Shown piece after piece: positions 24,733-39,300 of a DNA stretch of 64,000 bases; positions within the stretch are counted from its first letter, which is position 1; the number at the start of each line of letters is the position of its first letter. A program made the position numbers and the translations under genes. Source of the DNA: Candidatus Kryptoniota bacterium (GTDB lineage: Bacteria > Bacteroidota > Ignavibacteria > Kryptoniales > JAKASW01); the NCBI GenBank assembly GCA_024641705.1, contig JAHECO010000001.1:1-64000 (forward strand), read 5' to 3'. Under the pieces are notes generated by a model. The model was given only the letters and a program-made list of their open reading frames with translations. It made no database searches and had not been told where the DNA came from.

Positions 24733-27180
24733 CTACTCCGCCTTCACTTTTATAACAACCATCGTCATATCGTCATGCTGCGGAGCGCCGCCGACGAACT
24801 TCCTGACACCGGCATCGATCTTCTCGATCATTTCCTTTACCGGGAGATGTCGCGTTGACTCGATCAGCTCGACAAGCCTCTGTTCGCCGAACTCGTTCGC
24901 CTCTGAGTCCATCGCCTCCGTGAAACCGTCCGTGTAAAACACCAGCGCGTCGCCGGGCTTCAACGTGATTTCCATCTCCTCGAGAGTCGCATCGAACTTG
25001 TCCCCGTCGTCGAGTCCGAGCGCGAGGCCGTTCGGCGTAAAGAGCTTTGCCGATGTTTCCTCCGAGGAGAACAGGGCAAGCGGATTGTGGCCCGCGCGCG
25101 AGAACTTCACTCTCCGGGTCTTCGTGTCGATGACCGCGTAAATCATGCTGATGAAGGTCCCGCGTGAGATGGAGCGATAGACGATCTGGTTTATCTTGCT
25201 GAGTACTTTTCTCGGTGACGGCTGGTCCTCCGCGGATGCCTGCAGCGCGCCTTTCGTCAGCGTCATGTAAATGGCTGCAGGCAGGCCTTTTCCCGAAACG
25301 TCCGCGATGGCGGTGCCGATGAGGCCGCCGTGCATCTGCACGAAATCGTAGTAATCGCCCCCCACCTCCAGCGCGGGGATGCAGATTCCCCCGAACTCGA
25401 GCTGCGGTATCGAGGGAGTGGACTTCGGCAAAAGGTTGGTCTGGACATTCTTTGCTATCTCGAGCTCGCGCGCCATCCGCTGCCGTTCGCTTATCCTGCG
25501 TATATGGACCGGCATGAGATCGACCGTCAGCTCGAACGATTGTTTCCGCCAGAGCGCAACCAACGAAACCACGATCGGTATGGAAAGGAGTGTGACCGCC
25601 ACAACCGAATTTGTGGCGAAGTAGGGGTTCGATGAGGCGAATATCGGGATAAGTCCCCGCGCGGAGGAGAAGATAGCGCTTGCGACGAAGACTGTGATGA
25701 AATCATATCTCATGAAAAGCGAAATGAAGGCTGCGGAGAGTGCAAGGGTCATGACTATGCGGGTGAAGACTCCGTACTCACCGAAAGGCAGCGGGTAGAA
25801 AACGGACGGTATGAACAGAACGGCTGAGACGGCTATGCCCTTCAGAATCTTTTTCTTTCCGAAATAGGAAAGAAGCCCGAACCTGTAGAAGGTCTCGCTG
25901 AACAGCGCGACCGCGAAAGCGTCTGCGAGCGCCGCAACGGATGGGAAGTAGGAGTCCAGCATCGTGCCTGATGAACTGAAAGAGCCCATAGAGCTTGAGA
26001 GCTTCAACAAGGGGTGGGCTATTGCGTAGACGCCGAGCAGAATGCCGCCGAAAGCGTAGCCCCTTAGCGTGGATATTCCGAGCTTGTCATTGAAGAACTT
26101 GAGGTGCGATGCCGCGTCGAAGGTGAAGAGCTTCTCCGGCCAGATCGCCCTTGCCGACGATTCGCCGATGCCCCATGAGGAAAATGCAAGTATCGCATAG
26201 AGCGGGGACCAGAGTAAGAGGAACGCGGCCGCCATTATGATGTTCTTGTAAAATGTGTTCATGTCGCCGATCATTATTCCCGAACCTACCGAAGGGAAAG
26301 AGAGGAGGACCGAAGCGAGGGCCGCGACATAGTAGATGCCGGCTACGAGAAGTGCCGAGCCGATTCCTGCTTCTCCTTCGTTATAGCGCTTCAGGAAAAT
26401 AACGAACCCGATGGCAAACAGGAGGAAGATCACTATCCACGACGTAAAACTCATGAAGACGTACGGTGAAGTACCGGCCGTATAAGCGGTTGTGAACTCG
26501 TCAGGCGGATAATAAGACACTTCGGACGAAACGACATTGTTCCCGGCAATTCTTACCTTCAGCTGCTCTTTCAGACCGGTATGGCTCACGCTGTCCTTCA
26601 CGAAAGTCAGCGACCAGTCCTGTCTGTGGTCCAGCTTGACAGGTTCCGAGTTTTTCATCTTCCACGAAGACAGGTCAATGCCCATTAGCCCCGACAGCCC
26701 GCGGCCATCCCAGAACGCCCGGAATATTTTCAGCGCCTCTTCCTCCTGCAGTGAAGGACCCGACGTGGTGTCGGGGATGTAGCGCCTGAACTCTATCAGC
26801 TTTCCGCCGGCCGAAATGGCCATCCGCAGTTTTGATCCTTCGGTTGCCTGCTGTGACGGATCGAACCATACGATATCCCAGAAGTTGAGGGGAACGGAGT
26901 CCGCCCTGACGAGGTCATTAGTCCTGAGGATGCCGAGTCTCGATTTAAGGTAACCAAGCGAAACCACGTCCGACCTGAATGTGGTATTCTCTATCAGGTT
27001 GTCGGTGATGTGTGCGCCGATTTTTCCGGCGATCTCCCTGGACAGCGATATCGCCTGACCGCGATCGAGTTTGCTGTCGACGGAGAACAGGAGTGAATAA
27101 CGTGGCGTCATGGTAACGAAGACGACCACGCCGGCTATTGCAGCCGCAGCGAGTAAGATAGCCGCTCTTTTGTTTTTCAT
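24733..27180 (-). CDS. Membrane-bound SpoIIE/PP2C-type phosphatase with CPBP-like segment
   Basis: This 815-aa protein has an N-terminal membrane helix, a large extracytoplasmic domain (about residues 30-225), some eight to ten membrane helices (about 225-560) and a C-terminal SpoIIE/RsbU phosphatase domain (about 580-815). The phosphatase motifs LEVGGDYYDFVQ, GTAIADVSGKGLPAAIYMT, FYTDGFTEAMD and GAPQHDDMTMVVIKV are complete. The helix region around ALFSETFYRFGLLSYFG looks like a CPBP (Abi) membrane-protease domain, but the first Glu of its EExxxR motif is Ser and the later His motifs are not evident. The likely role is anti-anti-sigma dephosphorylation in a partner-switching pathway responding to an envelope signal. 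Confidence 0.85.
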   Translation of the reverse strand: MKNKRAAILLAAAAIAGVVVFVTMTPRYSLLFSVDSKLDRGQAISLSREIAGKIGAHITDNLIENTTFRSDVVSLGYLKSRLGILRTNDLVRADSVPLNFWDIVWFDPSQQATEGSKLRMAISAGGKLIEFRRYIPDTTSGPSLQEEEALKIFRAFWDGRGLSGLMGIDLSSWKMKNSEPVKLDHRQDWSLTFVKDSVSHTGLKEQLKVRIAGNNVVSSEVSYYPPDEFTTAYTAGTSPYVFMSFTSWIVIFLLFAIGFVIFLKRYNEGEAGIGSALLVAGIYYVAALASVLLSFPSVGSGIMIGDMNTFYKNIIMAAAFLLLWSPLYAILAFSSWGIGESSARAIWPEKLFTFDAASHLKFFNDKLGISTLRGYAFGGILLGVYAIAHPLLKLSSSMGSFSSSGTMLDSYFPSVAALADAFAVALFSETFYRFGLLSYFGKKKILKGIAVSAVLFIPSVFYPLPFGEYGVFTRIVMTLALSAAFISLFMRYDFITVFVASAIFSSARGLIPIFASSNPYFATNSVVAVTLLSIPIVVSLVALWRKQSFELTVDLMPVHIRRISERQRMARELEIAKNVQTNLLPKSTPSIPQLEFGGICIPALEVGGDYYDFVQMHGGLIGTAIADVSGKGLPAAIYMTLTKGALQASAEDQPSPRKVLSKINQIVYRSISRGTFISMIYAVIDTKTRRVKFSRAGHNPLALFSSEETSAKLFTPNGLALGLDDGDKFDATLEEMEITLKPGDALVFYTDGFTEAMDSEANEFGEQRLVELIESTRHLPVKEMIEKIDAGVRKFVGGAPQHDDMTMVVIKVKAE

Positions 27181-27412
27181 GGTCTGCTGAATTTAGTATC
27201 GGTCATTAACGAATCCAAATTACCGCAGCTTGCTTCCACCATACCGCCGGATTTTGCCTTTACGTTCGTTCGAAAGTATATTTTGGCACCGGAGTCCGAC
27301 AGGTTGTTCTTGATGGAGTTCATATTCAAGCTTACGTAAGGGTTAAATAAAGTTGCTCTCTTTCTCCCACCTGTTTGATTTATGTCATGCTAAAACAAAA
27401 AAGGTCGTTCAA

Positions 27413-29383
27413 ATGAAGTCAAAGCATTCCATTTCCCTGTTCTTCGCGGCTGTATTTTTGCTGGCGTCGACAGCACTCCCCCAGACAAAATCGGGTTATA
27501 ATCCACACAAAGTGTTCGATCCGAAATTCGACTCGAACGGCGGGACGATCTACAGAGGCGCAAACGGCGCGCCCGGCCCGGGCTACTGGCAGAATCGCGC
27601 GGACTACAGAATTGCGGCGACACTCGACACCGCGATGAAGACGATTTCCGGAAAAGTTGAGATAAACTACACGAACAACAGTCCTCATAAATTGCCGTAC
27701 GTGTGGCTCCAGCTCGAGCAAAACCGGATGCGCGACGGTTCGCGAAGCATGCTCACGGCCGGTAACTACCCGACAGGATTCAACGGCGGAGACAGTATTC
27801 TTTCCGTCAGGATCGAGCAGCAGGGCAAATCTTCGGCGGCCGACTATCTCATCGAAGGGACCCGAATGCGGATCCGGCTTTCTCATCCCGTAGCTGCGAA
27901 AGGGGGCAAGCTCGGAATAACCATCGACTACTCGTTCGTGCTCCCGCCCGCGCGGCACGGCAGGTCGGGATGGATGTATACGAGGAACGGGGCGATATAT
28001 GATGTCGCGCAGTGGTATCCGCGCATGGAAGTGTTCGACGACATCAACGGCTGGAACAGCCTGCCGTTCCTCGGCGCGGGAGAGTTCTATTGTGAGTACG
28101 GAGACTTCGATTACAGCGTGACCGTTCCCGCCGACCAGATCGTTGTCGGCTCCGGAGAACTGCTGAACCCGAAAAGCGTCCTGACGGCAAGGGAGATCGA
28201 GAGGCTGGATGAGGCGCGAAGGAGCGACAGGAGAGTCTACATAGTTTCGCCGGATGAAATCGGCAAGCCGGAAACGCGGCCGGCGGAAAAGGGAATGCTG
28301 ACGTGGCATTTCAGGATGGAGAATGCCCGCGACGCAGTGTGGGCCTGTTCGCGCGCATTCATCTGGGACGCCGCTCGGATAAACCTTCCTAGCGGCAAGA
28401 AGTCGCTGGCCGAATCCGTGTACCCGATAGAGAGCGCGTCGGACTCATCCTGGGGACGCTCGACCGAATACGTCAAGGGAAGCATAGAGATTTTCTCAAA
28501 AGACTGGTACGAGTATCCTTACCCGGCCGCGATCAACGTCGCCGGGCCCGTCGGCGGTATGGAGTATCCCGGCATAGTCTTCTGCTGGTGGCAGATGTAC
28601 CGGAAGACCCTCTGGTACGTGACGGCGCACGAGCTCGGTCACAACTGGTTTCCGATGATCGTCGGCTCGAACGAGCGGGCAAACGGATGGATGGACGAGG
28701 GCTTCAACACGTTCATAGATGTCTATGCCTCGGACGAGTTCAATCACGGCGAATATGCCCCGAAGCGCGACGGGGAATTCGATCCGGCAGGTAGGAATCC
28801 CGCCCGCGACATAGTACCCTATCTCGTCAGCCCCGAATCCCAGCCGATCCTCTCCTACGCCGATGCGATACCGGGCCGGTATTCCCATACGCTTGAGTAT
28901 TACAAAACCGCGCTCGGGTTATACATGCTGCGCGAGTACGTGCTCGGTCACGATAGATTCGATTATGCATTCCGCACTTATATAAAGAGGTGGGCTTACA
29001 GGCATCCCGCTCCCACGGACTTCTTCAGGACCATGAACGATGCCGCCGGGGAAAATCTGAACTGGTTCTGGAAAGGCTGGTTCGTCAAGAACTACAAACT
29101 GGACCAGGCGGTCGACAGCGTTAGATACATGGGAGGCGACCCGGCCTACGGCGCATTGATCACCATAGAGAACAGGGACCAGATGGTCATGCCTGTCACG
29201 GTCGAGGTGAAGGAATCCAACGGCAAAACGGGAAGAATCGATCTCCCTGTCGAGATATGGGAAAGGGGCGGCCTTTTCACGTTCCGGTACAACTCGACGA
29301 GCCGGATCGATTCCGTTATCGTCGATCCCGATGAGGTGCTTCCCGACGTCGATGCGGCGAACAATGTGTGGACAGGGAAATAG
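27413..29383 (+). CDS. Secreted M1-family metallopeptidase
   Basis: This 656-aa zinc aminopeptidase of family M1 has a signal peptide ([23 protein letters not shown] region, charged start then hydrophobic core). The catalytic motif HELGHNWFP lies near residue 405 with the third ligand Glu in MDEGFNTF some 20 residues later. [11 protein letters not shown] upstream corresponds to the GAMEN exopeptidase motif. I start at ATG 27413; the frame is open 20 codons upstream but without a signal-peptide-like start. No type IX C-terminal sorting domain is obvious. The probable location is periplasmic or extracellular. Confidence 0.9.
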   Translation: MKSKHSISLFFAAVFLLASTALPQTKSGYNPHKVFDPKFDSNGGTIYRGANGAPGPGYWQNRADYRIAATLDTAMKTISGKVEINYTNNSPHKLPYVWLQLEQNRMRDGSRSMLTAGNYPTGFNGGDSILSVRIEQQGKSSAADYLIEGTRMRIRLSHPVAAKGGKLGITIDYSFVLPPARHGRSGWMYTRNGAIYDVAQWYPRMEVFDDINGWNSLPFLGAGEFYCEYGDFDYSVTVPADQIVVGSGELLNPKSVLTAREIERLDEARRSDRRVYIVSPDEIGKPETRPAEKGMLTWHFRMENARDAVWACSRAFIWDAARINLPSGKKSLAESVYPIESASDSSWGRSTEYVKGSIEIFSKDWYEYPYPAAINVAGPVGGMEYPGIVFCWWQMYRKTLWYVTAHELGHNWFPMIVGSNERANGWMDEGFNTFIDVYASDEFNHGEYAPKRDGEFDPAGRNPARDIVPYLVSPESQPILSYADAIPGRYSHTLEYYKTALGLYMLREYVLGHDRFDYAFRTYIKRWAYRHPAPTDFFRTMNDAAGENLNWFWKGWFVKNYKLDQAVDSVRYMGGDPAYGALITIENRDQMVMPVTVEVKESNGKTGRIDLPVEIWERGGLFTFRYNSTSRIDSVIVDPDEVLPDVDAANNVWTGK

Positions 29384-29480
29384 GGGAATAATGGAATGTT
29401 GGAATAATGGAATGTTGGAATAGTGGAATGATGGAATAGTGGAATGATGGAGTAATGGATTGTTGGATTAATGGATCAAT
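29384..29480. repeat. Octanucleotide repeat array (TGGAAT type)
   Basis: TGGAAT recurs exactly every 8 nt from 29392 (29400, 29408, 29416, 29424, 29432 and on) before decaying to TGGATT near the end, about twelve units. It begins immediately after the M1 peptidase stop codon. It is the reverse complement type of the array at 24541-24626. The remaining gap to 29618 holds a 12-bp palindrome (ACCTCGCGAGGT, 29503-29514) and nothing else recognisable. Confidence 0.9.
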
Positions 29481-29618
29481 GAGTGGTGTTTCCTTTTGTG
29501 GGACCTCGCGAGGTGACCGGGTGTTGTAGGCGCGCCTTTGCCTCGAACCGGAACGTAGCGTCAAGTACTGGAACGCCGTCGGCTGCCTGATCCATTCGCA
29601 GGACGAGGCGGCTCGGTT

Positions 29619-32600
29619 TCAACTATTGAGCACCTCTCTTATTTTCCTGGGGACTTCAGACGCAGTATAGGGTTTGTGGATGAAGTCCCGGGTCCCCGCG
29701 TCGGTGATATTAGACTTGGTGTCCGGCTCGAGGAATCCGCTCGCGAAAATGATCCGCACGCGAGGATCGATTTTTCTCAGCTCGTTAAGCAGATCGGCTC
29801 CCGCGAGCTTCGGCAGGCCGAGATCCGAAAGAACAAGGTCGATCCTCTTGAAATTTTCGGCAAAGACCGAGACGGCGGTTTCTCCATCGGGGGCGGTGAG
29901 GACTTTGTACCCCTTTCGGGTCAGGATCTCCGATAAAAAGTCGGTCAGCATTTCTTCGTCTTCGACCACGAGGATAGTCTCGCTCCCTCCTTCAGTCTCG
30001 GCTCTGTCGTCGTGCGGGTCCTCGGTCCCGGCCCCGCGCGCTTGTGAAGGGAGATAGATTGTGAACGTCGTACCCATGCCGGGCCGGCTCGAGATGTCTA
30101 CGAATCCCTGGTGCCCTTCGACGATGCCGTACACAGTGGCCAGCCCGAGCCCGGTCCCTTTGCCTCTCTCTTTCGTGGTGAAGAACGGCTCAAAGACATG
30201 GGCGCGCGTTGCCTCATCCATACCCATACCTGTATCCTCGACGGTGAGTTTCACATACTTCCCACCGGCAGCCTTTGGGAAAGTATTCCTGATCGATTCG
30301 CCGTCGGTGACTGCGGAAGATATGGTCAGCGTCCCCCCTGGAGGATTACCGTCCTTCCTGTCGATCATTGCGTCTCTCGCGTTGACGCACAGATTGAGAA
30401 GCGCCTGGTGGATCTGGTTCGGATCACCGATGATCGGCGGAATGTCTTCGGTTAGCTGGAGCTTGATAGTCACGAGTCTGGGGAACGTCTCCTGGAGGAG
30501 TTTGTGAAGGTCGGTTATTATCTCGTTCACGCGGATACTCTCAAAAACACGGTCCTCCTTTCTTGCGAACGTGAGCAGCTGGCGTATCAATCCCGCTCCG
30601 CGTCTTGTGGCGCTGTCGATCGCTTCAAGGCTTCTTGAAGTCCGTTCCTCGTCGAGCCCCTTCCTCTTCAAGAGAGCGGTGTGTCCCATGATTATTCCGA
30701 GTATGTTGTTGAAATCGTGGGCGATACCGCCTGCCAGTGTGCCGAGGCTCTCCATCTTCTGGGTCTGGAGCATCTGCATCTCCAGCATTTTCCTGCGGGT
30801 GTCGTCGAACAAGTAATTCTTCGTCTGGATTAGCGCTCCGTTCTCGTCGAAAATGCCGTAGGCGCTGATGATAACGAAGATGTGTGAACCGTCTTTCCTC
30901 TTGAGCGTCATTTCACGGTACTCGATCTTGCTCGATTGCTGCAACAGCCCCAGGAATTCTTCACGTTGTTCGGCGCTCAGGTACAGGTCCTTGACGTCTG
31001 CTTTGAGCGCCTCTTCCACGGATGAAAATCCGAATATCCGGGCGAAAGCGGGGTTGCAGGAGAGTATCTCTCCGCCCACCGTCGATATGAAATCTGCCGT
31101 GATGTCTTCTTCGAAGAACTTCCGGTACTGCTCGCGGCTCTTCCTCAGGAGCTCTTCGGCTTCTTTTCGCTCGGTAATGTCCTGGACGACGCTGATTAGA
31201 TTCTGTGGCTCACCGTCGGCGCCTCGCACCATCGCGGCGGAGAGATGGACCCAGACAGGAGTGCCGTCTTTCCTGATATATCTCTTCTCGACCGAGTACG
31301 TCTGTATGTCGCCCCGGGTAATCCTTTCCAGACTTTCGATGTCGCGCGCCGTGTCATCCCTGTGCGTTATATCCAGGAACGAGCGCCCCACAAGGTCCGC
31401 TTCATCGTATCCTGTAATCATGAGGAAGTGAGGGTTAGCTTTCATGATGATTCCAGTCGGCGTGAGAAGAACAATCCCGGTGGCCGCCTGTTCGAATGTG
31501 GCGCGGAACCTCTCTTCACTCGCCCTCATCGCGCTTTCCGCCCTCTCCCTCTGGAGCTCCTGTTTCATCCCTTCCAGAGCGAATGACAGGTCGAGCGCGA
31601 CTTCACGGAGAAGCGCCATTTCCTTTTCACGGAAGAAGCCCGCCTCCACGGACGATACGACGAGCATCCCCGCCGTTTCACCGGACGAGGTCAGCCGCAG
31701 AACGGACATGGATCGGTGTCCCATTTGCAGCAGCTGCTCCATTACCGGAGCCGGAATCTCGTCGGTTTCGATGCAGTTGAAGACACAGTATTCTTCTCCG
31801 AAGAGGACGCGTCGTACGGACGGGGTATCCAGGAATGCCCCCATGAAGCCGCGGGTATCCTTGAACTTAGCGCAGCCGACACCGGAACACGAGTCGATGA
31901 CGTTTTCGATCCCCGGCTCCCTCCGCAACGAAACCCATGCCATCCTGAAGCTGCCGTATTTCACCATGATCTCGCAAACCTCTTTGAGCAGGCGGTCTCT
32001 TTCCCTGGTCCTTACGATCGCCTGGTCGGACTGGCTGAGCACCGCGTACAGTTTGTTGGCGTGCAGCAGTTCGGTTTCCGAATTGTTCAGCCGGGCCGCC
32101 GCAAAGAGGACGACGACGGCAACGAACGAGATCACCACCACGGTGAAGATCGACAGGCTGATGCCCGGCCTCAAGAAACCGTAATCCTGCAAGATGTCCA
32201 CCATCTCACCGACCAGGATAAAGACGAGGACACCGATAGGCAGCCACTTTCTCACCTGAGTGCTTCCGGCGTACTTCGCGCTCCACAACGCCACGATGCC
32301 GCGCGATTGTCTCGAAGCCAGCATTCCCAAGGAAAGAATTATGAATATCGCCGACGATAGCAACGGGATCGGACTGTCAACTCTCGGATCGGGGAGCGAG
32401 TCGCTCATGTAAAGGAACGCGATGAGGGAATCGAGTGAAACTACGAGGACTATGGCCGCCAGGATTTCAGACGGATACCTGTTTCGTTTTATCCGTACAT
32501 CTGTGAAGATGAATGCAAGGCCGATCACGCAGAACTCAACGGCGGTCAGAACGGTCATTCTTGCCGAGCCGGAATCGACTTCTCTCAACCATTTCTGCAA

Positions 32601-32972
32601 AACGATCAGCGTGCTTATGTGAAAATCCGTGCCGAGAAGATGTTCCAGTATGGTCAATCCTCCGAGGGCTGTCAGCAGCAATCCAAGCAGCTGCGCGGTT
32701 CTTCTCACCGAGAAGGTCGCCCGGACTTCGGGAATGCGCCACACACCGTTCACCTTCTCTTCCTGGACAAGGCTCAGAGCAAGTCCCGCTATAAGGAATC
32801 CAAGACCGGAGTTGGGCCTGGTTATAGGGTTTGACCATCCCTCAAACCACAAAAGGGGAAGTCCCATGACCCAGGAAAGTGTGACCGCGGTGCCAAAATA
32901 GAAGACTATCGTGCCGGCCAGCTGGGAGAGGTTGTATGTCGTTCGCTCCTCTCTCAATGTACCCTCAAGCAT
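29619..32972 (-). CDS. Hybrid sensor histidine kinase with C-terminal receiver
   Basis: This 1117-aa hybrid kinase has an N-terminal region of about eight membrane helices (residues 15-315), a GAF-like domain (about 330-480), two PAS domains with PAC tails (about 495-615 and 620-740; the first ends QNLISVVQDITERKEAE), HisKA with LAGGIAHDFNNILGI (His near 750), HATPase with VEDTGMGMDEATRAH and GKGTGLGLATVYG, and an intact receiver (ILVVEDEEML, phospho-acceptor in VLSDLGLPK near 1050, Lys in DFIHKPYTA). The layout allows an internal phosphorelay. No cognate regulator is adjacent, and the signal is unknown. Confidence 0.92.
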   Translation of the reverse strand: MLEGTLREERTTYNLSQLAGTIVFYFGTAVTLSWVMGLPLLWFEGWSNPITRPNSGLGFLIAGLALSLVQEEKVNGVWRIPEVRATFSVRRTAQLLGLLLTALGGLTILEHLLGTDFHISTLIVLQKWLREVDSGSARMTVLTAVEFCVIGLAFIFTDVRIKRNRYPSEILAAIVLVVSLDSLIAFLYMSDSLPDPRVDSPIPLLSSAIFIILSLGMLASRQSRGIVALWSAKYAGSTQVRKWLPIGVLVFILVGEMVDILQDYGFLRPGISLSIFTVVVISFVAVVVLFAAARLNNSETELLHANKLYAVLSQSDQAIVRTRERDRLLKEVCEIMVKYGSFRMAWVSLRREPGIENVIDSCSGVGCAKFKDTRGFMGAFLDTPSVRRVLFGEEYCVFNCIETDEIPAPVMEQLLQMGHRSMSVLRLTSSGETAGMLVVSSVEAGFFREKEMALLREVALDLSFALEGMKQELQRERAESAMRASEERFRATFEQAATGIVLLTPTGIIMKANPHFLMITGYDEADLVGRSFLDITHRDDTARDIESLERITRGDIQTYSVEKRYIRKDGTPVWVHLSAAMVRGADGEPQNLISVVQDITERKEAEELLRKSREQYRKFFEEDITADFISTVGGEILSCNPAFARIFGFSSVEEALKADVKDLYLSAEQREEFLGLLQQSSKIEYREMTLKRKDGSHIFVIISAYGIFDENGALIQTKNYLFDDTRRKMLEMQMLQTQKMESLGTLAGGIAHDFNNILGIIMGHTALLKRKGLDEERTSRSLEAIDSATRRGAGLIRQLLTFARKEDRVFESIRVNEIITDLHKLLQETFPRLVTIKLQLTEDIPPIIGDPNQIHQALLNLCVNARDAMIDRKDGNPPGGTLTISSAVTDGESIRNTFPKAAGGKYVKLTVEDTGMGMDEATRAHVFEPFFTTKERGKGTGLGLATVYGIVEGHQGFVDISSRPGMGTTFTIYLPSQARGAGTEDPHDDRAETEGGSETILVVEDEEMLTDFLSEILTRKGYKVLTAPDGETAVSVFAENFKRIDLVLSDLGLPKLAGADLLNELRKIDPRVRIIFASGFLEPDTKSNITDAGTRDFIHKPYTASEVPRKIREVLNS

Positions 32973-33335
32973 AACGCCCTCTCGTTTTATATGGAAAGCT
33001 CAATAACCGCCTTGCGGCCGGTTCCTTATTGTCACTTTCGAACAGATTATTAGAATGTCCTGACTGCTGGGTAACCGAGGCCGGGAAGCACGACAAAGAG
33101 GGGAATTGCTCGAACCAATTGTAGACCCTCGGCTCGATTTCAATGTAATTGTAGTCCGGTCAAAGTCAAATGACGTTTCTCAACGCACGCCTTGCTCCGG
33201 ATGAAAGGTTCGTGCATCTCAAATAGCGGCAAAATAAGCAGTTAACCGTGTGCCTTGAACACCGCCCGGGCCGGTTAACCTTGATTAAGGCTGCCTCTCT
33301 GGCTATATTTTTTTACAGAAATTTCAAGAGGAAAG
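32973..33335. other. Divergent intergenic region before secA (363 bp)
   Basis: This gap separates the hybrid kinase (leftward) from secA (rightward). It holds the secA promoter described separately and an 8-bp inverted repeat just upstream of it. I see no RNA gene and no credible coding frame; the middle part (33050-33240) has nothing recognisable. Confidence 0.6.
33241..33309 (+). promoter_or_regulatory. secA promoter with upstream inverted repeat
   Basis: TTGATT (33281-33286) and TATATT (33304-33309) are separated by 17 nt, a housekeeping-type promoter. GTTAACCG (33241-33248) and CGGTTAAC (33272-33279) form an 8-bp inverted repeat ending one base before the -35. It could be an operator or activator site. 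Transcription would start about 20 nt before the secA ATG at 33336. Confidence 0.6.
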
Positions 33336-36388
<3,053 letters not shown>

Positions 36389-36392
<4 letters not shown>

Positions 36393-39300
36393 TCATATAC
36401 AAAAGGGTAGTAATCTCGGCCCTTGCCTCAGCTGTTATAATCGTGTTCGCGGCGTCGCCGTTGACGGCGTATTCTGCGGCTAGGGGATACACCAGGGTCC
36501 AGAACGCTTCATCGACGCAGCGCCTCCTGACAATCTCGATGGACAAAGAGAGGGCGATTGCGCTTGCGGGTGCACGTACGGGTACGCCATACGTAGCATT
36601 TCCCTTTATCACGAATGGACGGGTGAGCTACACCGTCGAGCGGCAGGGGATGGAAGTTACCACGATGTCCGGGCCGGTATCCGGGCTGTCAGACACGGCC
36701 AACGGAGGACCTGCAATCGCGCAGCCAGATCTAAAGTCTCTTGCCGATGCTAATGGAGTCCTTCTCAAGAAGGTCGGGATCATGCGCGGGGAAACGGTCT
36801 ACTCGCTGATCGTCCAGCCTTATCTTTACAATGCTTCAACGAAACAGCTGACCTATTACAGCACGGTGAGCGTCATGCTGACGTCGTCTCAGCCGTTTCC
36901 CTCCAACTTCGACAATCTCTCAGGGGCACTCACGCGCGATGTCGTAAACAAGGTTCAGAGTACTTCGCCGCCCCCGACCGGATCTTACATACGGATCGTT
37001 GTGAATCGGGACGGGATTTACCACATTACAGGCCGCGAGCTGGACACTTCGGGGGTAAACCTCTCCGGTTTCACGAGCCAGAACATGACTCTCTGGAACC
37101 ACGGCAAGCAGATGCCGATATACGTACACACGTCCGGCGGTACGACATTCACCAGCGACAGCTACTTCGAATTTTACGGGACGGCGAACCGCGTGGACTA
37201 CTCCGGCGGAAGGCCGGACCTGTACCTCGACCCATTCGCGGACAACAATGTCTATTTCCTGACCAAGGATTCTACCGCTCCGTTGCAGCGGCTGGTGACA
37301 GAATCAGGAGCTCTCGGCCGCATGAGCAACGCTGTTGACCTTGCCGCATACTCGTTTACCCAAACCGTGCACGTCGAGAGAGACCTTCGTTATGAACGTC
37401 TCGACAACGTCGATTTGAATCAGCCATACGACAGGCAGGATCACTGGTTCTGGTCCGAAGTGTCGAGCCAGCAGATGGTTTCGCTGCCGTTCACCCTGGC
37501 CTACCCCGATACTACCAACATCCAACCGCTTACCCTGACCGCGGCATTCCAGGGGATAACGCACCTCGACGGAACTAACGGTTCGCCCAATGTGCCGAAC
37601 GAGCACCAGGCCGAGTTATTCATCAATCAGACTCATGTGATGAGCACAACCTGGGACGGCCAGAACTCACGCATCGTGGACGTAGGCGCAAGCGCGAACA
37701 TACCGCAGAGCGTGCTGCATAACGGGGCAAACGAGTTTCGAGTTTACGATGCTAACCCGGGAAACATAGCCGTCGCCACGTTCGCGTTTAACTGGGCGGA
37801 GCTTCACTACCAGCGCCTGTATGTCGCGGACAAGGATTACTTGGAATTCACCGTGCCGGACAACGCGCGTCCCGGCTACTACAACTTCCTCATCCAGCAC
37901 TTCGGCAATTCATCGATCTCGGTCTACAGGTTGAATGATTCGAGGATCACCGATGTCACGATCAAATACCTGAATAACCAGGGCACGGCCCAGGGATACG
38001 CGGCGCTTTTCGAGGCGTATGTCCAATCGCCTGAGGATCGGTTCATCGCCGTAAGCGACTCGGGTAAACTCAGCCCGGTAAAGATTGAACAGGTACCCGA
38101 TGCCGGGCTTTCTTCATACGATTACGCGGCGAAGTATATCATTATCACGAACCGTCAACTCGACGACGTTACCGGAAAGCAGACGGACCAGTCGAATCCC
38201 GTCAGCCAGCTCGCGGCGTATTACAACTCGCACGGCATCAAGACTATCGTTGTAGACGCTTCGCAGGTCTACGACGATTTCAGCTACGGCATAAAAAGTC
38301 CTTACGCGATCAGGTCGTTCATTTCATACGCTTACCACAATTGGTCCACGGTTCCCAAATATGTTCTGCTGGTGGGAGGAGGGACGTGGAACACGAAGAA
38401 CGGCAGCGCCGCCGCCAATCTTATCCCGGTCATGATGATGCAGACCTACAATTTCGGCGCGACCGCGTCCGACAATTTCTATGCCTGCGTCGACGGAAGC
38501 GATCCGATTCCGGACGTGGCGGTGGGAAGAATCCCGGCTGCCAACACGATTCAGGTCAAAGCGGCTGTCGACAAGATACTCGCCTACTACTCCGGCAAGA
38601 GCTACGGTTGGCAGAACACGGCATTGCTGATCGCCGGGGAGGAAGAGGAATTTCATATCCAGGCTGACTCTCTCGTCCATTCGATGATCCCGCCGAGCTA
38701 TTTCATCAAGCGGCTTTACACGAGCATTCAGAACCAGTCTGTCGATACGAAGTACTACGGGGTGACGCAAGACCTTGTAAACGATATCAACCAGGGCGCC
38801 GTGCTCGTGAACTACATGGGCCACGGAGGCGGTGCGATCTGGGCGGACAATGGGATACTCACGAACGACGAAGTCGCAAATCTGTCCAACTCGGGAAAAT
38901 ATCCGTTCGTTACCAGCATGACGTGCTTTGCGGGCGCGTTCGACGGCCAGATCGGGCTGCCGCTCTGCTCGACTCTTCTCTTCGCGGAGAACAAGGGCGC
39001 GGTCAGCCTGCTGGGGTCCGCGGGCCTGGGCTGGCTTTACAACGATTTCTTCATGGACAGCGAACTTCTCCCGGCTCTTTTCAATACTGCCGATTACAGT
39101 TCCGCGATCGGGTCCGACATAATTCTCGCGAAGGCGAGGTATTACGCCTCGTACTTCTTCTGGCCGCAGGCCCCGACAATGCTCGAGCAGTACAACCTTA
39201 TAGGTGACCCGGCGCTCGTCCTCCAGTTGCCCCGGAACACTTCCGCGGTGAGGCTGAACTCTTACACTGCGCTTCCCGGACAGAACATCGACGGTACCTT

